This document shows positions 33,016-42,071 of a DNA stretch of 64,000 bases, piece by piece. Source of the stretch: Pseudomonas baltica (GTDB lineage: Bacteria > Pseudomonadota > Gammaproteobacteria > Pseudomonadales > Pseudomonadaceae). The notes under the pieces are model-generated. The model had not been told where the DNA came from and did not search any database. It saw nothing but the letters and a program-made list of their open reading frames with translations. The DNA lies in assembly GCF_014235765.1 (NCBI RefSeq), contig NZ_JACMYH010000005.1, forward strand, positions 124,001-188,000. The letters run 5' to 3'. Both the position numbers and the translations under genes were made by a program. Each line of letters begins with the position of its first letter. The first letter of the stretch is position 1.

Positions 33016-33879
33016 GTGCCCAGCCTGCCCTATTTCATCGGCTGTCCGTCGTGGAGCGAAAACGCCTGGCGCGGGGATTTCTATCCGCAAGACGCGCGTC
33101 CGCCGGATTTCCTGGCTCTCTATGCCCAGCAGTTCAACGCTGTGGAAGGCAACACCACGTTCTACGCACGGCCGGCGCCCAATACCGTGGAACGCTGGGC
33201 TGCAAGCATGCCGTCCGATTTTCGCTTCACGGCCAAACTGCCGCGCGACATCAGCCATGGTGGCGATCTGCGCGAGCAACTGGGAGTGGCTGAGGATTTT
33301 TGTCGGCTGCTTGCGCCGCTCGGCGATCGGGTGGCGCCCTTGTGGTTGCAGCTGCCTGCATCGTTCGCGCCCTGGCGGCTGCCGGAATTGATCGGCTTCA
33401 TCGACGTCCTGCAGCGGCCCATCGCTGTGGAGGTACGCCACGGCGCATTCTTCGCCCGCGGTGACGAGGAACGACTGCTCAACAATCTGCTGCGCGAACG
33501 CAATGTCGAACGCATCTGTCTGGATCCGCGTGCGCTGTTCAGTTGTGTTTCCGACGCGCCCGCCGTGCTCCATGCCCAGTCCAAGAAGCCGCGGGTGCCA
33601 CCCCGCCCAGCGGCGTTCAGCCACAGCCCGCAGGTGCGTTTCATCGGCCACCCGCAGCTGCAGGCGAATGAGCCTTTTCTGACCCCCTGGGTGGAGAAGA
33701 TTGCCGCCTGGATCGAAGAGGGCCGCACCCCCTACATTTTCCTGCACACGGCCGACAACTTGCTCGCGCCCGCCCTGGCCCGGCGTTTCCACGAGCGTTT
33801 GATGGAACGTTTGCCAGGCTTGCCGGCCTTAATGGAACTGCCTCGGGAGCCACAGACGGCGCAACTCGGCCTGCTCTGA
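33016..33879 (+). CDS. DUF72 domain protein
   Basis: A 287-residue cytosolic protein of the DUF72 (YecE-like) family, a TIM-barrel fold of unknown activity. Family blocks are visible: GCPSWSENAWRGDFYP, NAVEGNTTFYARPA, FTAKLPRDISH, AVEVRHGAFFA and YIFLHTADN. It starts with GTG two bases after the preceding stop, implying coupling with that small gene. No enzymatic role can be assigned from sequence. Confidence 0.92.
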   Translation: MPSLPYFIGCPSWSENAWRGDFYPQDARPPDFLALYAQQFNAVEGNTTFYARPAPNTVERWAASMPSDFRFTAKLPRDISHGGDLREQLGVAEDFCRLLAPLGDRVAPLWLQLPASFAPWRLPELIGFIDVLQRPIAVEVRHGAFFARGDEERLLNNLLRERNVERICLDPRALFSCVSDAPAVLHAQSKKPRVPPRPAAFSHSPQVRFIGHPQLQANEPFLTPWVEKIAAWIEEGRTPYIFLHTADNLLAPALARRFHERLMERLPGLPALMELPREPQTAQLGLL

Positions 33880-33927
33880 CGCGGTTTTTCCGCAGGTACC
33901 GTTCAGCCACGCCAAGCAGGAGCCTGT

Positions 33928-34617
33928 GTGCCGAGATTGCTGATCATTCTGCTGCTCCTGGCCGCCGCGCCCGTTGCCGTGTGGCGAGGCTGGGTCGAGG
34001 TGCCCGATCGCTGGAATCCCTGGGCGCCGCTGGATATCGCCGAACCGGTGAATTTCCTTACCCGCTACAAGCTCGGCAAATTACAGAATGATCCACAGCT
34101 GTGTGTGCAGGCTCTGGCAACTTCCACCGTGCGCTATAGCGTTCAGGCCGACAGCCCGGCCGATGCCAAGTGCCCGTTGGTGAACGTGTTGCGCGTGCAG
34201 GGCAGCGAGGTCAGGTTGAGCAGCAGTTTCCTCGCCACCTGCCCAGTGGTGGTGGCGTTCGCCATGTTCGAGCGCCAGGCCCTGCAGCCGGCAGCGCAGG
34301 CGACGTTCGGTCAGGCAGTAACGCAGGTGGATCACCTGGGCAGTTTTGCCTGCCGCAATGTCTATGGTCGCAGTGAAGGACGTCTGAGCCAGCACGCCAG
34401 CGCCAACGCGCTGGACATCGCCGGGTTTCGTCTGGCCGACGGACGTCGTATCAACGTGCTCAAGGATTGGCCTGGCGACAGCGCCAACGCGCGCTTCCTG
34501 CGGCAGGTACGCGACGGCGCCTGCAAGCATTTCAATACCGTGCTGGGCCCCGAGTACAACGCCGCCCACCGCAACCATTTTCACCTCGACATGGGCCGCT
34601 GGAGCGTGTGTCGCTGA
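33928..34617 (+). CDS. Extensin-like C-terminal domain protein, putative LAS-type peptidase
   Basis: A 229-residue protein with an N-terminal hydrophobic segment (residues 4-18) acting as signal or anchor. The remainder is the bacterial extensin-like_C domain. It holds S154-x-H156-x6-D163 (SQHASANALDI) and H217-x-H219 (NHFHLD), which match the zinc-binding SxHxxGxAxD and HxH motifs of LAS metallopeptidases that cut peptidoglycan cross-links, with Ala for the usual Gly. Six cysteines could form disulfides. A periplasmic cell-wall hydrolase role is an inference from these residues. GTG start; alone before a repeat array. Confidence 0.82.
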   Translation: MPRLLIILLLLAAAPVAVWRGWVEVPDRWNPWAPLDIAEPVNFLTRYKLGKLQNDPQLCVQALATSTVRYSVQADSPADAKCPLVNVLRVQGSEVRLSSSFLATCPVVVAFAMFERQALQPAAQATFGQAVTQVDHLGSFACRNVYGRSEGRLSQHASANALDIAGFRLADGRRINVLKDWPGDSANARFLRQVRDGACKHFNTVLGPEYNAAHRNHFHLDMGRWSVCR

Positions 34618-34642
34618 TTCATTTCCGGCCACCGCGGTGAAC

Positions 34643-35046
34643 CCGGACGCGGCTTGCGCCGCTGCTACAGGGCCTGGGTTGGCTGAACGCCGGACGCGGC
34701 TTGCGCCGCTGCTACAGGGCCTGTGTTGGCTGAACGCCGGACGCGGCTTGCGCGGCTGCTACAGGGCATGGGCTGGCTGAACGCCGGACGCGGCTTGCGC
34801 TGCTGCTACAGGGCATTGGCTGGCTGAACGCCGGACGCGTCTTGCGCGGCTGCTACAGGGCATGGGCTGGCTGAACGCCGGACGCGGCTTGCGCTGCTGC
34901 TACAGGGCATTGGCTGGCTGAACGCCGGACGCGGCTTGCGCGGCTGCTACAGGGCATGGGCTGGCTGAACGCCGGACGCGGCTTGCGCCGCTGCCATATG
35001 GCTGCCGGTGCGGGCCTCTGTAGCAGCGGCGCGAGCCGCGTCGGCG
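34643..35046. repeat. 47-bp tandem REP array (family A)
   Basis: Seven full units start at 34643 (46 bp), 34689, 34736, 34783, 34830, 34877 and 34924 (47 bp each), then a partial unit at 34971 and an inverted REP at 35022-35046. Each unit is GCCGGACGCGGCTTGCG-variable-CTGCTACAGGGC plus TGGCTGAAC. Units 3, 5 and 7 share one variant (GCGCGGCTG...CATGGG) and units 4 and 6 another (GCGCTGCTG...CATTGG), a 94-bp higher-order period. The gap 34618-35082 holds no gene. Confidence 0.95.
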
Positions 35047-35082
35047 GTGCACGCGAGGTATCTGGATGGATGCGATCGGCGC

Positions 35083-35697
35083 TCAGGCAGCCAGACGGAT
35101 GTTGTTCAACACGGCGGGGCGCATCCAGCTCAGGTCCAGGTCCAACGCATGGCATTGCTCACTGATAGTTTCCTGCGCCAGCGGTACCGGCGTCTGCGCC
35201 AACTGCCAGTCGAGCTCGGCAATCGGCAGGCGCATTGCCCGAGGCAGAGGCGCGGGGGCAGGTTGCGTGCTCTGGCCACCCTGGTTCAGCACCAGTGGAC
35301 GAACCCAGCGGCTGTCGAACGCCAACTGCGCCTGTTGGGCCATCACGTCTTGCTCGGGCAGCGGCGCCGAGGGTTTGTCCAGCAACGTCAGCTCCAGTTC
35401 GGCCTTTGGCAGAAACAGCGGCTCGGGAGGCTTCACTTCGGTGTCGCGAACATCGCACAGGCGCTGCAGAAGAATGTGCGCCAGGATCTCGCTGCCGGCG
35501 CTGGTCTCGGCCGCCGCTGCATTGTCCGCCGCTGCACGAGCCTGCCCTGGCAGCTGTCCGTCGCAGTGCTCGGTCAATGCCTGGGCAAAGAAGTCCTGCC
35601 ACAGCGCACTTGCAGCACCCAGGGTCTGGATGTTGTGCTGGCTGAAGTCGCCGATGGGCGAAATGTAACCTGGCGCTGTGGAATTGATGACGGACAT
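35083..35697 (-). CDS. Hypothetical protein with an internal two-fold repeat
   Basis: A 204-residue protein I cannot assign to a named family. No signal peptide or membrane helix is evident. Residues ~96-139 and ~157-199 are an internal repeat: both start LP-x-AEL, contain P-x-PL, a central Q, and end W-x-RP-x-VLN. The N-terminal part (FSQHNIQTLGAASALWQDFFAQALTEH) is helical. The start at 35697 (MSVINST) has GAG six bases upstream; GTG at 35709 is an alternative. It lies tail-on to the REP array and diverges from rsmJ. No neighbour suggests a function. Confidence 0.75.
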   Translation of the reverse strand: MSVINSTAPGYISPIGDFSQHNIQTLGAASALWQDFFAQALTEHCDGQLPGQARAAADNAAAAETSAGSEILAHILLQRLCDVRDTEVKPPEPLFLPKAELELTLLDKPSAPLPEQDVMAQQAQLAFDSRWVRPLVLNQGGQSTQPAPAPLPRAMRLPIAELDWQLAQTPVPLAQETISEQCHALDLDLSWMRPAVLNNIRLAA

Positions 35698-35792
35698 GGC
35701 ACTCGGCACGCTTGGGCTCTGGCAAAATGCCTGGCAAAGTTCTTATCGGCGGCGTGCGCCGATCTTTTAGCCTTTCGATACAGGAATCTTCA

Positions 35793-36575
35793 GTGGAGCA
35801 GCAAGCCGGTGGTCGCATCCAGGTTCAGGCGCAGAACGACGCCTGCGAACCGCAAGCCGAACGATGGGCGCAACGTCTGCATCTGCCTCGCCAGTTGCCC
35901 GACGCCGATTTCGTGCTGCAGGTCGACGAAACCGGCCTGCAGTTGCAACAACTGGGCGCGGACGCGCCGGGGCCCGTGCGTGTGGATTTCGTCGAGGGCG
36001 CCGTCGCTCACCGACGACTGTACGGCGGTGGCAGCGGTCAGATGATCGCCAAGGCCGTTGGCGTGCAGCCTGGCGTGCGCCCGCGGGTACTGGATGCCAC
36101 GGCCGGCTTGGGCAAGGACGCGTTCGTGTTGGCCAGCCTGGGCTGCGAGATGAGCCTGGTAGAGCGTCAGCCGATCATCGCCGCGCTGCTCGAGGACGGA
36201 CTGGCCCGTGCCCAGGGTGACCTGGAGGTAGGCGCCATCGTTGCACGCATGCATCTGCTTCAGGGCAACTCGATCGAGGTCATGCAGCAGTGGCAGGGCG
36301 AAGCGCCCCAGGTGATCTACCTGGATCCGATGTTTCCCCATCGCGAAAAAAGTGCGTTGGTGAAGAAGGAAATGCGCCTGTTCCGGCCGCTGGTGGGCGA
36401 TGACATGGACGCGCCGGCCCTGCTGGCCGCCGCCCTGGCCCTGGCCAGCCACCGGGTAGTGGTCAAACGACCGCGCAAGGCGCCGTGCATTGAGGGCTGC
36501 AAACCGAGCCATGCGCTGGAAGGCAAGTCCAGCCGCTACGATATCTATCCGAAGAAAGCGCTGAAGCCGACGTGA
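35793..36575 (+). CDS. rsmJ: 16S rRNA (guanine1516-N2)-methyltransferase RsmJ
   Basis: Methylates N2 of G1516 in 16S rRNA using SAM. The 260-residue protein has the SAM-binding motif DATAGLGKDAFVLASLG, the acidic VERQP, and the catalytic motif YLDPMFPHREKSAL, all typical of RsmJ (YhiQ). The GTG start at 35793 follows AGGA by eight bases; the open frame continues upstream, but without family similarity. It diverges from the hypothetical gene at 35083-35697. Confidence 0.93.
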   Translation: MEQQAGGRIQVQAQNDACEPQAERWAQRLHLPRQLPDADFVLQVDETGLQLQQLGADAPGPVRVDFVEGAVAHRRLYGGGSGQMIAKAVGVQPGVRPRVLDATAGLGKDAFVLASLGCEMSLVERQPIIAALLEDGLARAQGDLEVGAIVARMHLLQGNSIEVMQQWQGEAPQVIYLDPMFPHREKSALVKKEMRLFRPLVGDDMDAPALLAAALALASHRVVVKRPRKAPCIEGCKPSHALEGKSSRYDIYPKKALKPT

Positions 36576-36712
36576 TGAATGGACGCAGGTTGTAGGCCAG
36601 GACGACCCCCGGCGCCCGGGGGTACGTAGGATCGGTCCTGATTTTTTCCCAGCCGGTTTTAGCCCGATGCGCTCAAATAGAATCAAGTCTCATTTGTAGT
36701 GAGGCTGTATAC

Positions 36713-38902
36713 ATGTACCGTTCTACAGGAGTTTGCACATTGCCCCGCCGTTCGGCGCTGGGCCTGGCGTTGATCGGTTGCGCCGCAGGTGCCAATGCCC
36801 ACGAAGGGCCCGAATCGCTGGTGCTCGACAAGCTGAGCGTGATCGGCAAGCAGGCCGCGCCACCCTACCAGGTCGAGCGTTCGGCTTCCGCCAAGTACGC
36901 CGTGCCACTGCTTGACGTGCCGCAAACGGTTACCGTTGTCCCGCGCCAGATCATGCGCGAGCAGAATGCCCTGAGCCTGCGCCGGGCACTGTCCAACGTC
37001 TCCGGCATCTCCTTCAATGCGGGCGAGGGCGGCGGCGGGTCGGGAGACAGCATCAACATCCGCGGTTTCAGCGCCAATGCCAACCTGCAGATCGACGGCC
37101 TGCGCGACTCTGCGCAGACCAGCCGCAGCGACCTGTTCAACCTGGAGCAGGTCGAGGTCATCAAGGGGCCCAGTTCGGTGTTCGGTGGCGCGAGCGCCAC
37201 CGGCGGCTCCATCAACCTGATCACCAAGCTGCCGGTTGCCGACAGCTTCACCGAGCTGGGCGCCGGCGTTGGTACCGATCGCTATCGCCGCCTGACCCTG
37301 GACACCAATCAGCAGTTGCACGACCTGGGTGACGGCACCCTGTTTCGTCTCAATCTGATGGCTCACGAGAACCACGTGCCGGGGCGCGATCGCATCGAAC
37401 AGCAGCGCTGGGGCCTGGCGCCGTCGCTGATGTTCGGGCACGGCAGCGACACGCGCCTGACCCTCAGCTATTTCCACCAGAGCGATGACAACCTGCCCGA
37501 CTACGGCGTGCCTGCACGCGATGGCAAGCGCTTGCCGGGCGTCAAGACCAGTCACTACTACGGCTGGCGCAACCTGGACCAGGACCGCACCGACACCGAC
37601 AGCCTGACGGTCAAGTACGAGCACGACCTGAACCCGGACTGGAGCGTGCAGAACCTTGCCCGGCTCAGCCAGGTTGACCGCGATGCCACCGTGTCCGCTT
37701 CCCATGTCAGGCTGGCCAAGCTTCCGGCGCTACGCTACCTGCCGGCAGGGCCGCAAGCCTATCGGCGCGACGTGCAGACCCGCCTGGCGATGAACCAGAC
37801 CAGCCTGACCGGTCATTTCGATACCTTCGGCCTGGGCCATACCCTGGTGGTCGGCGCGGAACTGTCGCGCGAAACCTACGACCGCAAGGCCTCGGGCTAT
37901 GCCGTGGAGTCCTTCTACCCAGCCAACGGCTACGATCTGGCCAACCCGCCGGGTTACTGGAGCGGGCCGAAGGTCAAATCGCCTACCAGCGTGGCGCACA
38001 ACAGCATGGAAGATCGCGCCCTGTACGTGTTCGATACCCTGGCCCTGGACGAGCAGTGGGACCTCAGCCTGGGCCTGCGCTACGACCACATGCGGGCCCA
38101 GGCCAGTAATCGCTCGGCCAGCGGCGTTCGGACCCAGGCCGGCTCAACCGACGGCGTGTTCAGCCAACGTGCCGGCCTGGTCTACAAGCCCGCCGAGAAC
38201 GGCCGCTTCTACGTCGCCTACGGCACCTCGTTCAACCCTTCGGCCGAGAACCTGCTGACCTACGGCGGTGGTCTTTCCGACAGCACCCAGAGCCTGGAAC
38301 CCGAGAAGGGCAAGACTTGGGAACTGGGTACCAAGTGGCAATTGCTCGATGAGCGGCTGCAGCTGGAAGGCGCGCTGTTCCGGGTGGTCAAGGACAACGT
38401 GCGCGAGCGCTTGAGCGACGGCAGCAACTTGCTTGCCGGCAAGCAGCGCGTGCAGGGGTTGGAATTGGCAGCCACGGGCGCATTGAGCGAGAAGTGGCAC
38501 GTGTTCGCCAACTACACCCTGCAAAGCAGCGAGACACTGAAGTCGGTGGCCAATCCCGAACGCATAGGTCAGGCACTGAAAAACACGGCGCCCCGATCTT
38601 TCAATCTATGGACCGCCTACCAGCTTCCCAGCGACATTACCCTGGCCTACGGCATCCGCCACGTCGGCAAACGCAACCTGACGTCCCAGGATCAAATCAA
38701 GCTCGATGCCTACTGGGTACACGACGCGATGCTGGGCTACCGGGCATCCGACAACCTCGAGCTGCAGCTGAACCTGAGCAACCTGACCGACACGAAGTAC
38801 GTCGAGCGGGTGCGCACGGTCATCGGCAGCGATACCCGTTCTTCGGCCGTGGAGTTCGGTGATGGTCGTGCGGCGGTATTGAGCAGCGTCTATCGGTTCT
38901 GA
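36713..38902 (+). CDS. TonB-dependent siderophore receptor
   Basis: A 729-residue outer-membrane receptor. A signal peptide (residues 1-29, ending ANAHE) precedes the plug domain (DVPQTVTVVPRQIMREQNALSL, SINIRGFSANANLQIDGLRD, LEQVEVIKGPSSVFGGASATGGSINL) and a 22-strand beta barrel ending in a terminal Phe (VYRF). The plug sequence is like the Fiu/PiuA-type catecholate receptors, but the ligand is unknown. GTGAGG ten bases before the ATG serves as RBS. No sigma/anti-sigma pair or synthesis genes adjoin it, so control by Fur is the simplest expectation; a convincing Fur box was not found. Confidence 0.92.
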   Translation: MYRSTGVCTLPRRSALGLALIGCAAGANAHEGPESLVLDKLSVIGKQAAPPYQVERSASAKYAVPLLDVPQTVTVVPRQIMREQNALSLRRALSNVSGISFNAGEGGGGSGDSINIRGFSANANLQIDGLRDSAQTSRSDLFNLEQVEVIKGPSSVFGGASATGGSINLITKLPVADSFTELGAGVGTDRYRRLTLDTNQQLHDLGDGTLFRLNLMAHENHVPGRDRIEQQRWGLAPSLMFGHGSDTRLTLSYFHQSDDNLPDYGVPARDGKRLPGVKTSHYYGWRNLDQDRTDTDSLTVKYEHDLNPDWSVQNLARLSQVDRDATVSASHVRLAKLPALRYLPAGPQAYRRDVQTRLAMNQTSLTGHFDTFGLGHTLVVGAELSRETYDRKASGYAVESFYPANGYDLANPPGYWSGPKVKSPTSVAHNSMEDRALYVFDTLALDEQWDLSLGLRYDHMRAQASNRSASGVRTQAGSTDGVFSQRAGLVYKPAENGRFYVAYGTSFNPSAENLLTYGGGLSDSTQSLEPEKGKTWELGTKWQLLDERLQLEGALFRVVKDNVRERLSDGSNLLAGKQRVQGLELAATGALSEKWHVFANYTLQSSETLKSVANPERIGQALKNTAPRSFNLWTAYQLPSDITLAYGIRHVGKRNLTSQDQIKLDAYWVHDAMLGYRASDNLELQLNLSNLTDTKYVERVRTVIGSDTRSSAVEFGDGRAAVLSSVYRF

Positions 38903-38920
38903 ACACCGCCGTAGCCCTGG

Positions 38921-39322
38921 CTACCGCGAAGCGGCATCCATGCGGATACGCAGCGGCTGCTCATCCTTGCCATCCAGCGTCACGCCGTGATGCTGGGTGC
39001 TGACGAACAGCAGGTGCCCGTCGGCTTCAACGCGGGCACTCACCGAATAGCGATGCCCCGGCTTGACCTGGGCCGGGTCGTATTCAAGTTTGAACGGCAG
39101 CGGCACCTGGCCAGTGATCGGGCCACTCTGCCGGGCCAGGGCCACCGCAGGGGCGTCAGCCAGGGATACGTCCTGCAGGCTCACGGTCAATACGGCCGAA
39201 GGCGGCAAGGCGATGCGCTGCAGATAGAACGCCTCCCCCTCGAGCGTGGCCTTGGGTGCGGGCTGCATGCTGCTGCAGGCGCCGATGAGGGCGCTGAATA
39301 CGATCAGTGAAAGGCGCTTCAT
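38921..39322 (-). CDS. YbaY-type lipoprotein
   Basis: A 133-residue lipoprotein: signal ending in lipobox LIGAC, then a beta-rich domain with YLQRIALPPSAVLTVSLQDVSLADAP and LPFKLEYDPAQV-type blocks, as in the YbaY family (PF09619). Related proteins bind or mimic glycans at the outer membrane, with no proven function. GGAG lies six bases before ATG 39322; a longer start at 39334 is possible. It converges on the siderophore receptor gene. Confidence 0.88.
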   Translation of the reverse strand: MKRLSLIVFSALIGACSSMQPAPKATLEGEAFYLQRIALPPSAVLTVSLQDVSLADAPAVALARQSGPITGQVPLPFKLEYDPAQVKPGHRYSVSARVEADGHLLFVSTQHHGVTLDGKDEQPLRIRMDAASR

Positions 39323-39382
39323 GGTTATCTCCATTTACAAATTCGGCCGTCAGGCAAAAGCATAGGCAAAGACCGTCGTCGA

Positions 39383-41866
39383 TCACAGCCCATCGGCGGC
39401 CTCATCGCTGCGGTGCAGCGCAACCTGGCGGATCGACAGGCGTATTTCAGCGGGCAATACCCGTTTGGCAGCGCCTTCGGCCAGCTCATCGAGCATGGGG
39501 TGGTGGCTCAACTTGCCTTGGGCATCGCGGCGCAGTACCCCTTGATCGAGAAGGGTCTGAATGAAGTGACGGAACAGGCTCTTGTCGAAGAACTCCGGGG
39601 CGTTCAGGCCATGCAGGATCGACAGGCGCTGGGCCATGGTGGTGCACAGGTTTTCCAGTTCTTCGGCGCTGAGGGTGTTCTGCCCGGCATTGAGCAACAG
39701 GGCGATGGCCATGTAGAAACGCTGCAGGGTCTGCGCGATGGCACGCGACAACAAGGTCAGCAGCACGAATTGCCGCGAACTCGGCGCGGGGCGCAGGTAC
39801 ACACCGTTTTCCAGGCGCAGCAGGCCTTGTTCGACCAGCGCTTGCAGCCACTGGTCAATCACCTCGTCGAGCTGCCCGGCGTTCCAGCGGATGAACAGTT
39901 CGGCCTGCAGATAGGGGTACAGCGCATGGGCGTAGCGCAGGATCTGCTCGCGGGTCATGCGCGAAGTGCTCTGGAAGAAGCTGGCAAGCAGCGCGGGCAG
40001 GGCGAAGATGTGCAACACGTTATTGCGGTAATAGGTCATCAGCACCGCGTGCTGTTCGTCCAGATACAGGATTTTGCCCAGGGCATCGCTCTGTTCGGAC
40101 AGCAGCTGCATGCCCTGGACATGAGCGATCAGGCTGCGGGCATCGCCAGTGGGAACGGTGGTATGAGGCGAGTAGGGCACCTGGCGCAGCAGGGTCAGGT
40201 ACAGGTCGAGTACCCGTTCCATTGCCCGTTCGTCCAGAGCCAGCTTGCTGGTCGACAGCAGTGCCAGTGCCACCAGGTTTACCGGGTTGATGGCTGCGGC
40301 CTCGTTCATGTGGCGAGCCACGCGGATACTCAGGCGGTGCGTGGTTTCGTTCAGCCAGTCGGGCTTGAACTGCGGCGCCAGGTCTTGCTCGCGCCAGCCA
40401 GGCTGCTGTTCATCGAGAAAAGCCTGCAGCTTGATCGGCTCGCCGAAGTTGACCGCCACTTGGCCAAAGCGCTGCTTGAGTGCGCCGATGACCTTGAAGA
40501 CGTCCAGAATCGACTCTTTCTTCTTCGCCGCGCCGCGCAGCTCGCCCAGGTAGGTACGGCCTTCCAGCACGCGTTCGTAGCCGATGTACACCGGTACGAA
40601 GACGATGGGCGTACGCGAGGAGCGCAGATAGCTACGCAGGGTGATGGCCAGCATGCCTGTCTTGGGTTGCAGCATGCGTCCGGTGCGCGAGCGCCCGCCT
40701 TCGACGAAGTACTCCACCGGAAAACCCTTGGTGAACAGGGTGTGCAGGTATTCGTTGAACACGGCGCTGTACAGCGGATTGCCCTTGAAAGTGCGGCGCA
40801 TGAAAAACGCCCCGCCTCGGCGCAGCAGGCTGCCGATCACAGGCATATTGAGGTTGATGCCGGCAGCAACATGGGGTGGCGTCAGGCCGTTCTTGAACAG
40901 CAGGTAAGACAGCAGCAGGTAGTCGATGTGGCTGCGATGGCATGGCACATAGATGATCTCGTTGCCACGGGCAACGTCCTTCACACCGTCGATGTTGTTG
41001 ACCTTGATGCCGTCGTAGATCTTGTTCCAGAACCAGCTGAGCACCACTTCCATGAAGCGGATGGCGGTGTAGGTGTAGTCCGAGGCGATTTCGTTGCCGT
41101 AGTGCAACGCTCGGGCCTCGGCCTTTTCCAGGGTGATGTGCTCGCGTTCGGCTTCTTCGGCAATGGCCTGGCGCACCAGTGGGTCGCGCACCAGACCCTT
41201 GACCAGATGGCGGCGGTGGGAAATGTCGGGGCCGATGACTGCCGTCTTCAGGTTGCGAAAATGCACACGCAGGATGCGCTGGGCCATGCGCACCGTTCGC
41301 TCGTGACCCTTGTTCTGCTGCACCAGCTCGGCCAGGTGGATTGGCTCGGAAAACTGTACGCGGGTCTTGCGTCCCAGGATCAGAATGCTGACCAGCTTGC
41401 GCAAGCGCCCGGTAACCGCCCAGCTGTCGGCGAACAGCAGCTTCCAGGGGCTGGATTCGCTCGCTGGCGACTGGCCCCAGAACACGCTTACCGGAATGAT
41501 CTGCGCATCTTCGCCGGCGTTCTGTGCCAGTGCCGTGACCAGCCGCGCCAGGGTGGGCGGGGCGCCGCGCTTGTCTTGCCGGCCCAGCCAGTCAGGGTCC
41601 GGGGTCAGGTAGAACACCGCCGTGGGCTCCATGAGATCGCCGATGGCCACGGGCAGCACCGGGCGTGGCAGGCCGGCTTTGCTGCATTCGCGGTCGACCA
41701 CGGCAAGGTCGGCCAGCGAAGGTGATTGCAAGGCGTACAGCACGGGCCTGCTGCGATCCAGGTTCAAGGTGAACGAGGACTGGTTGATGGTTTCAGACCG
41801 AACCCACAGGTACAACAAGCGGCGCAAGGTGCCGAACACGAGGCGGTGCAGAGGTGAGCGGGTCAT
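39383..41866 (-). CDS. plsB: Glycerol-3-phosphate 1-O-acyltransferase
   Basis: Adds the first acyl chain to glycerol-3-phosphate at the inner membrane, starting phospholipid synthesis. The 827-residue protein has the catalytic HX4D motif HRSHID (His ~307), then the block AGINLNMPVIGSLLRRGGAFFMRR, the VEGGRSRTGR motif and FVPVYIGYERV, which together define the glycerol-phosphate binding site. Length is close to E. coli PlsB (807). The gene is single, preceded by a REP pair and ends 60 bases before the YbaY lipoprotein start. Confidence 0.97.
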   Translation of the reverse strand: MTRSPLHRLVFGTLRRLLYLWVRSETINQSSFTLNLDRSRPVLYALQSPSLADLAVVDRECSKAGLPRPVLPVAIGDLMEPTAVFYLTPDPDWLGRQDKRGAPPTLARLVTALAQNAGEDAQIIPVSVFWGQSPASESSPWKLLFADSWAVTGRLRKLVSILILGRKTRVQFSEPIHLAELVQQNKGHERTVRMAQRILRVHFRNLKTAVIGPDISHRRHLVKGLVRDPLVRQAIAEEAEREHITLEKAEARALHYGNEIASDYTYTAIRFMEVVLSWFWNKIYDGIKVNNIDGVKDVARGNEIIYVPCHRSHIDYLLLSYLLFKNGLTPPHVAAGINLNMPVIGSLLRRGGAFFMRRTFKGNPLYSAVFNEYLHTLFTKGFPVEYFVEGGRSRTGRMLQPKTGMLAITLRSYLRSSRTPIVFVPVYIGYERVLEGRTYLGELRGAAKKKESILDVFKVIGALKQRFGQVAVNFGEPIKLQAFLDEQQPGWREQDLAPQFKPDWLNETTHRLSIRVARHMNEAAAINPVNLVALALLSTSKLALDERAMERVLDLYLTLLRQVPYSPHTTVPTGDARSLIAHVQGMQLLSEQSDALGKILYLDEQHAVLMTYYRNNVLHIFALPALLASFFQSTSRMTREQILRYAHALYPYLQAELFIRWNAGQLDEVIDQWLQALVEQGLLRLENGVYLRPAPSSRQFVLLTLLSRAIAQTLQRFYMAIALLLNAGQNTLSAEELENLCTTMAQRLSILHGLNAPEFFDKSLFRHFIQTLLDQGVLRRDAQGKLSHHPMLDELAEGAAKRVLPAEIRLSIRQVALHRSDEAADGL

Positions 41867-41962
41867 AGGCCAGGGCTTGGGGGGAAAACGCTATTTTACC
41901 GGCTTTTGCCGAGGTAAGTGATGCAGGGTGTCGGCGAATATCTTCGCGCGGCTACGGGCTCT

Positions 41963-42055
41963 TTCGCGGCCACTGGCCGCTCCTGCAGGGGTTTTGCATG
42001 GCCTGCCCGCAGCGGTCCCGAATGGTTCCGCAGGAGCGGCCACTGGCCGCGAACC
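41963..42055. repeat. Inverted REP pair (family B)
   Basis: TTCGCGGCCACTGGCCGCTCCTGCAGGG-type copy at 41963-41990 faces an inverted copy at 42029-42055. Both carry the CTGGCCG core. They lie between the hypothetical gene and plsB. Confidence 0.85.
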
Positions 42056-42071
42056 GTCGCGCTGCGGTGTA

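Noticed and set aside
34643..35046. Possible CRISPR array (regular ~47-bp repeats)
   Set aside because: Units are contiguous with no unique spacers, contain REP palindromes, and no cas gene is near.
36660..36712. Fur box before the siderophore receptor (AATAGAATC...TCATTTG)
   Set aside because: Only a few positions match the 19-bp Fur consensus when aligned by eye; not strong enough to list as a site.
39413..41725. 770-codon open frame on the plus strand inside plsB
   Set aside because: It is fully antisense to plsB and is a GC-rich shadow frame; no family motifs are seen. The same applies to 2547-4286 (minus) over recJ and 8588-10132 (minus) over wspA.
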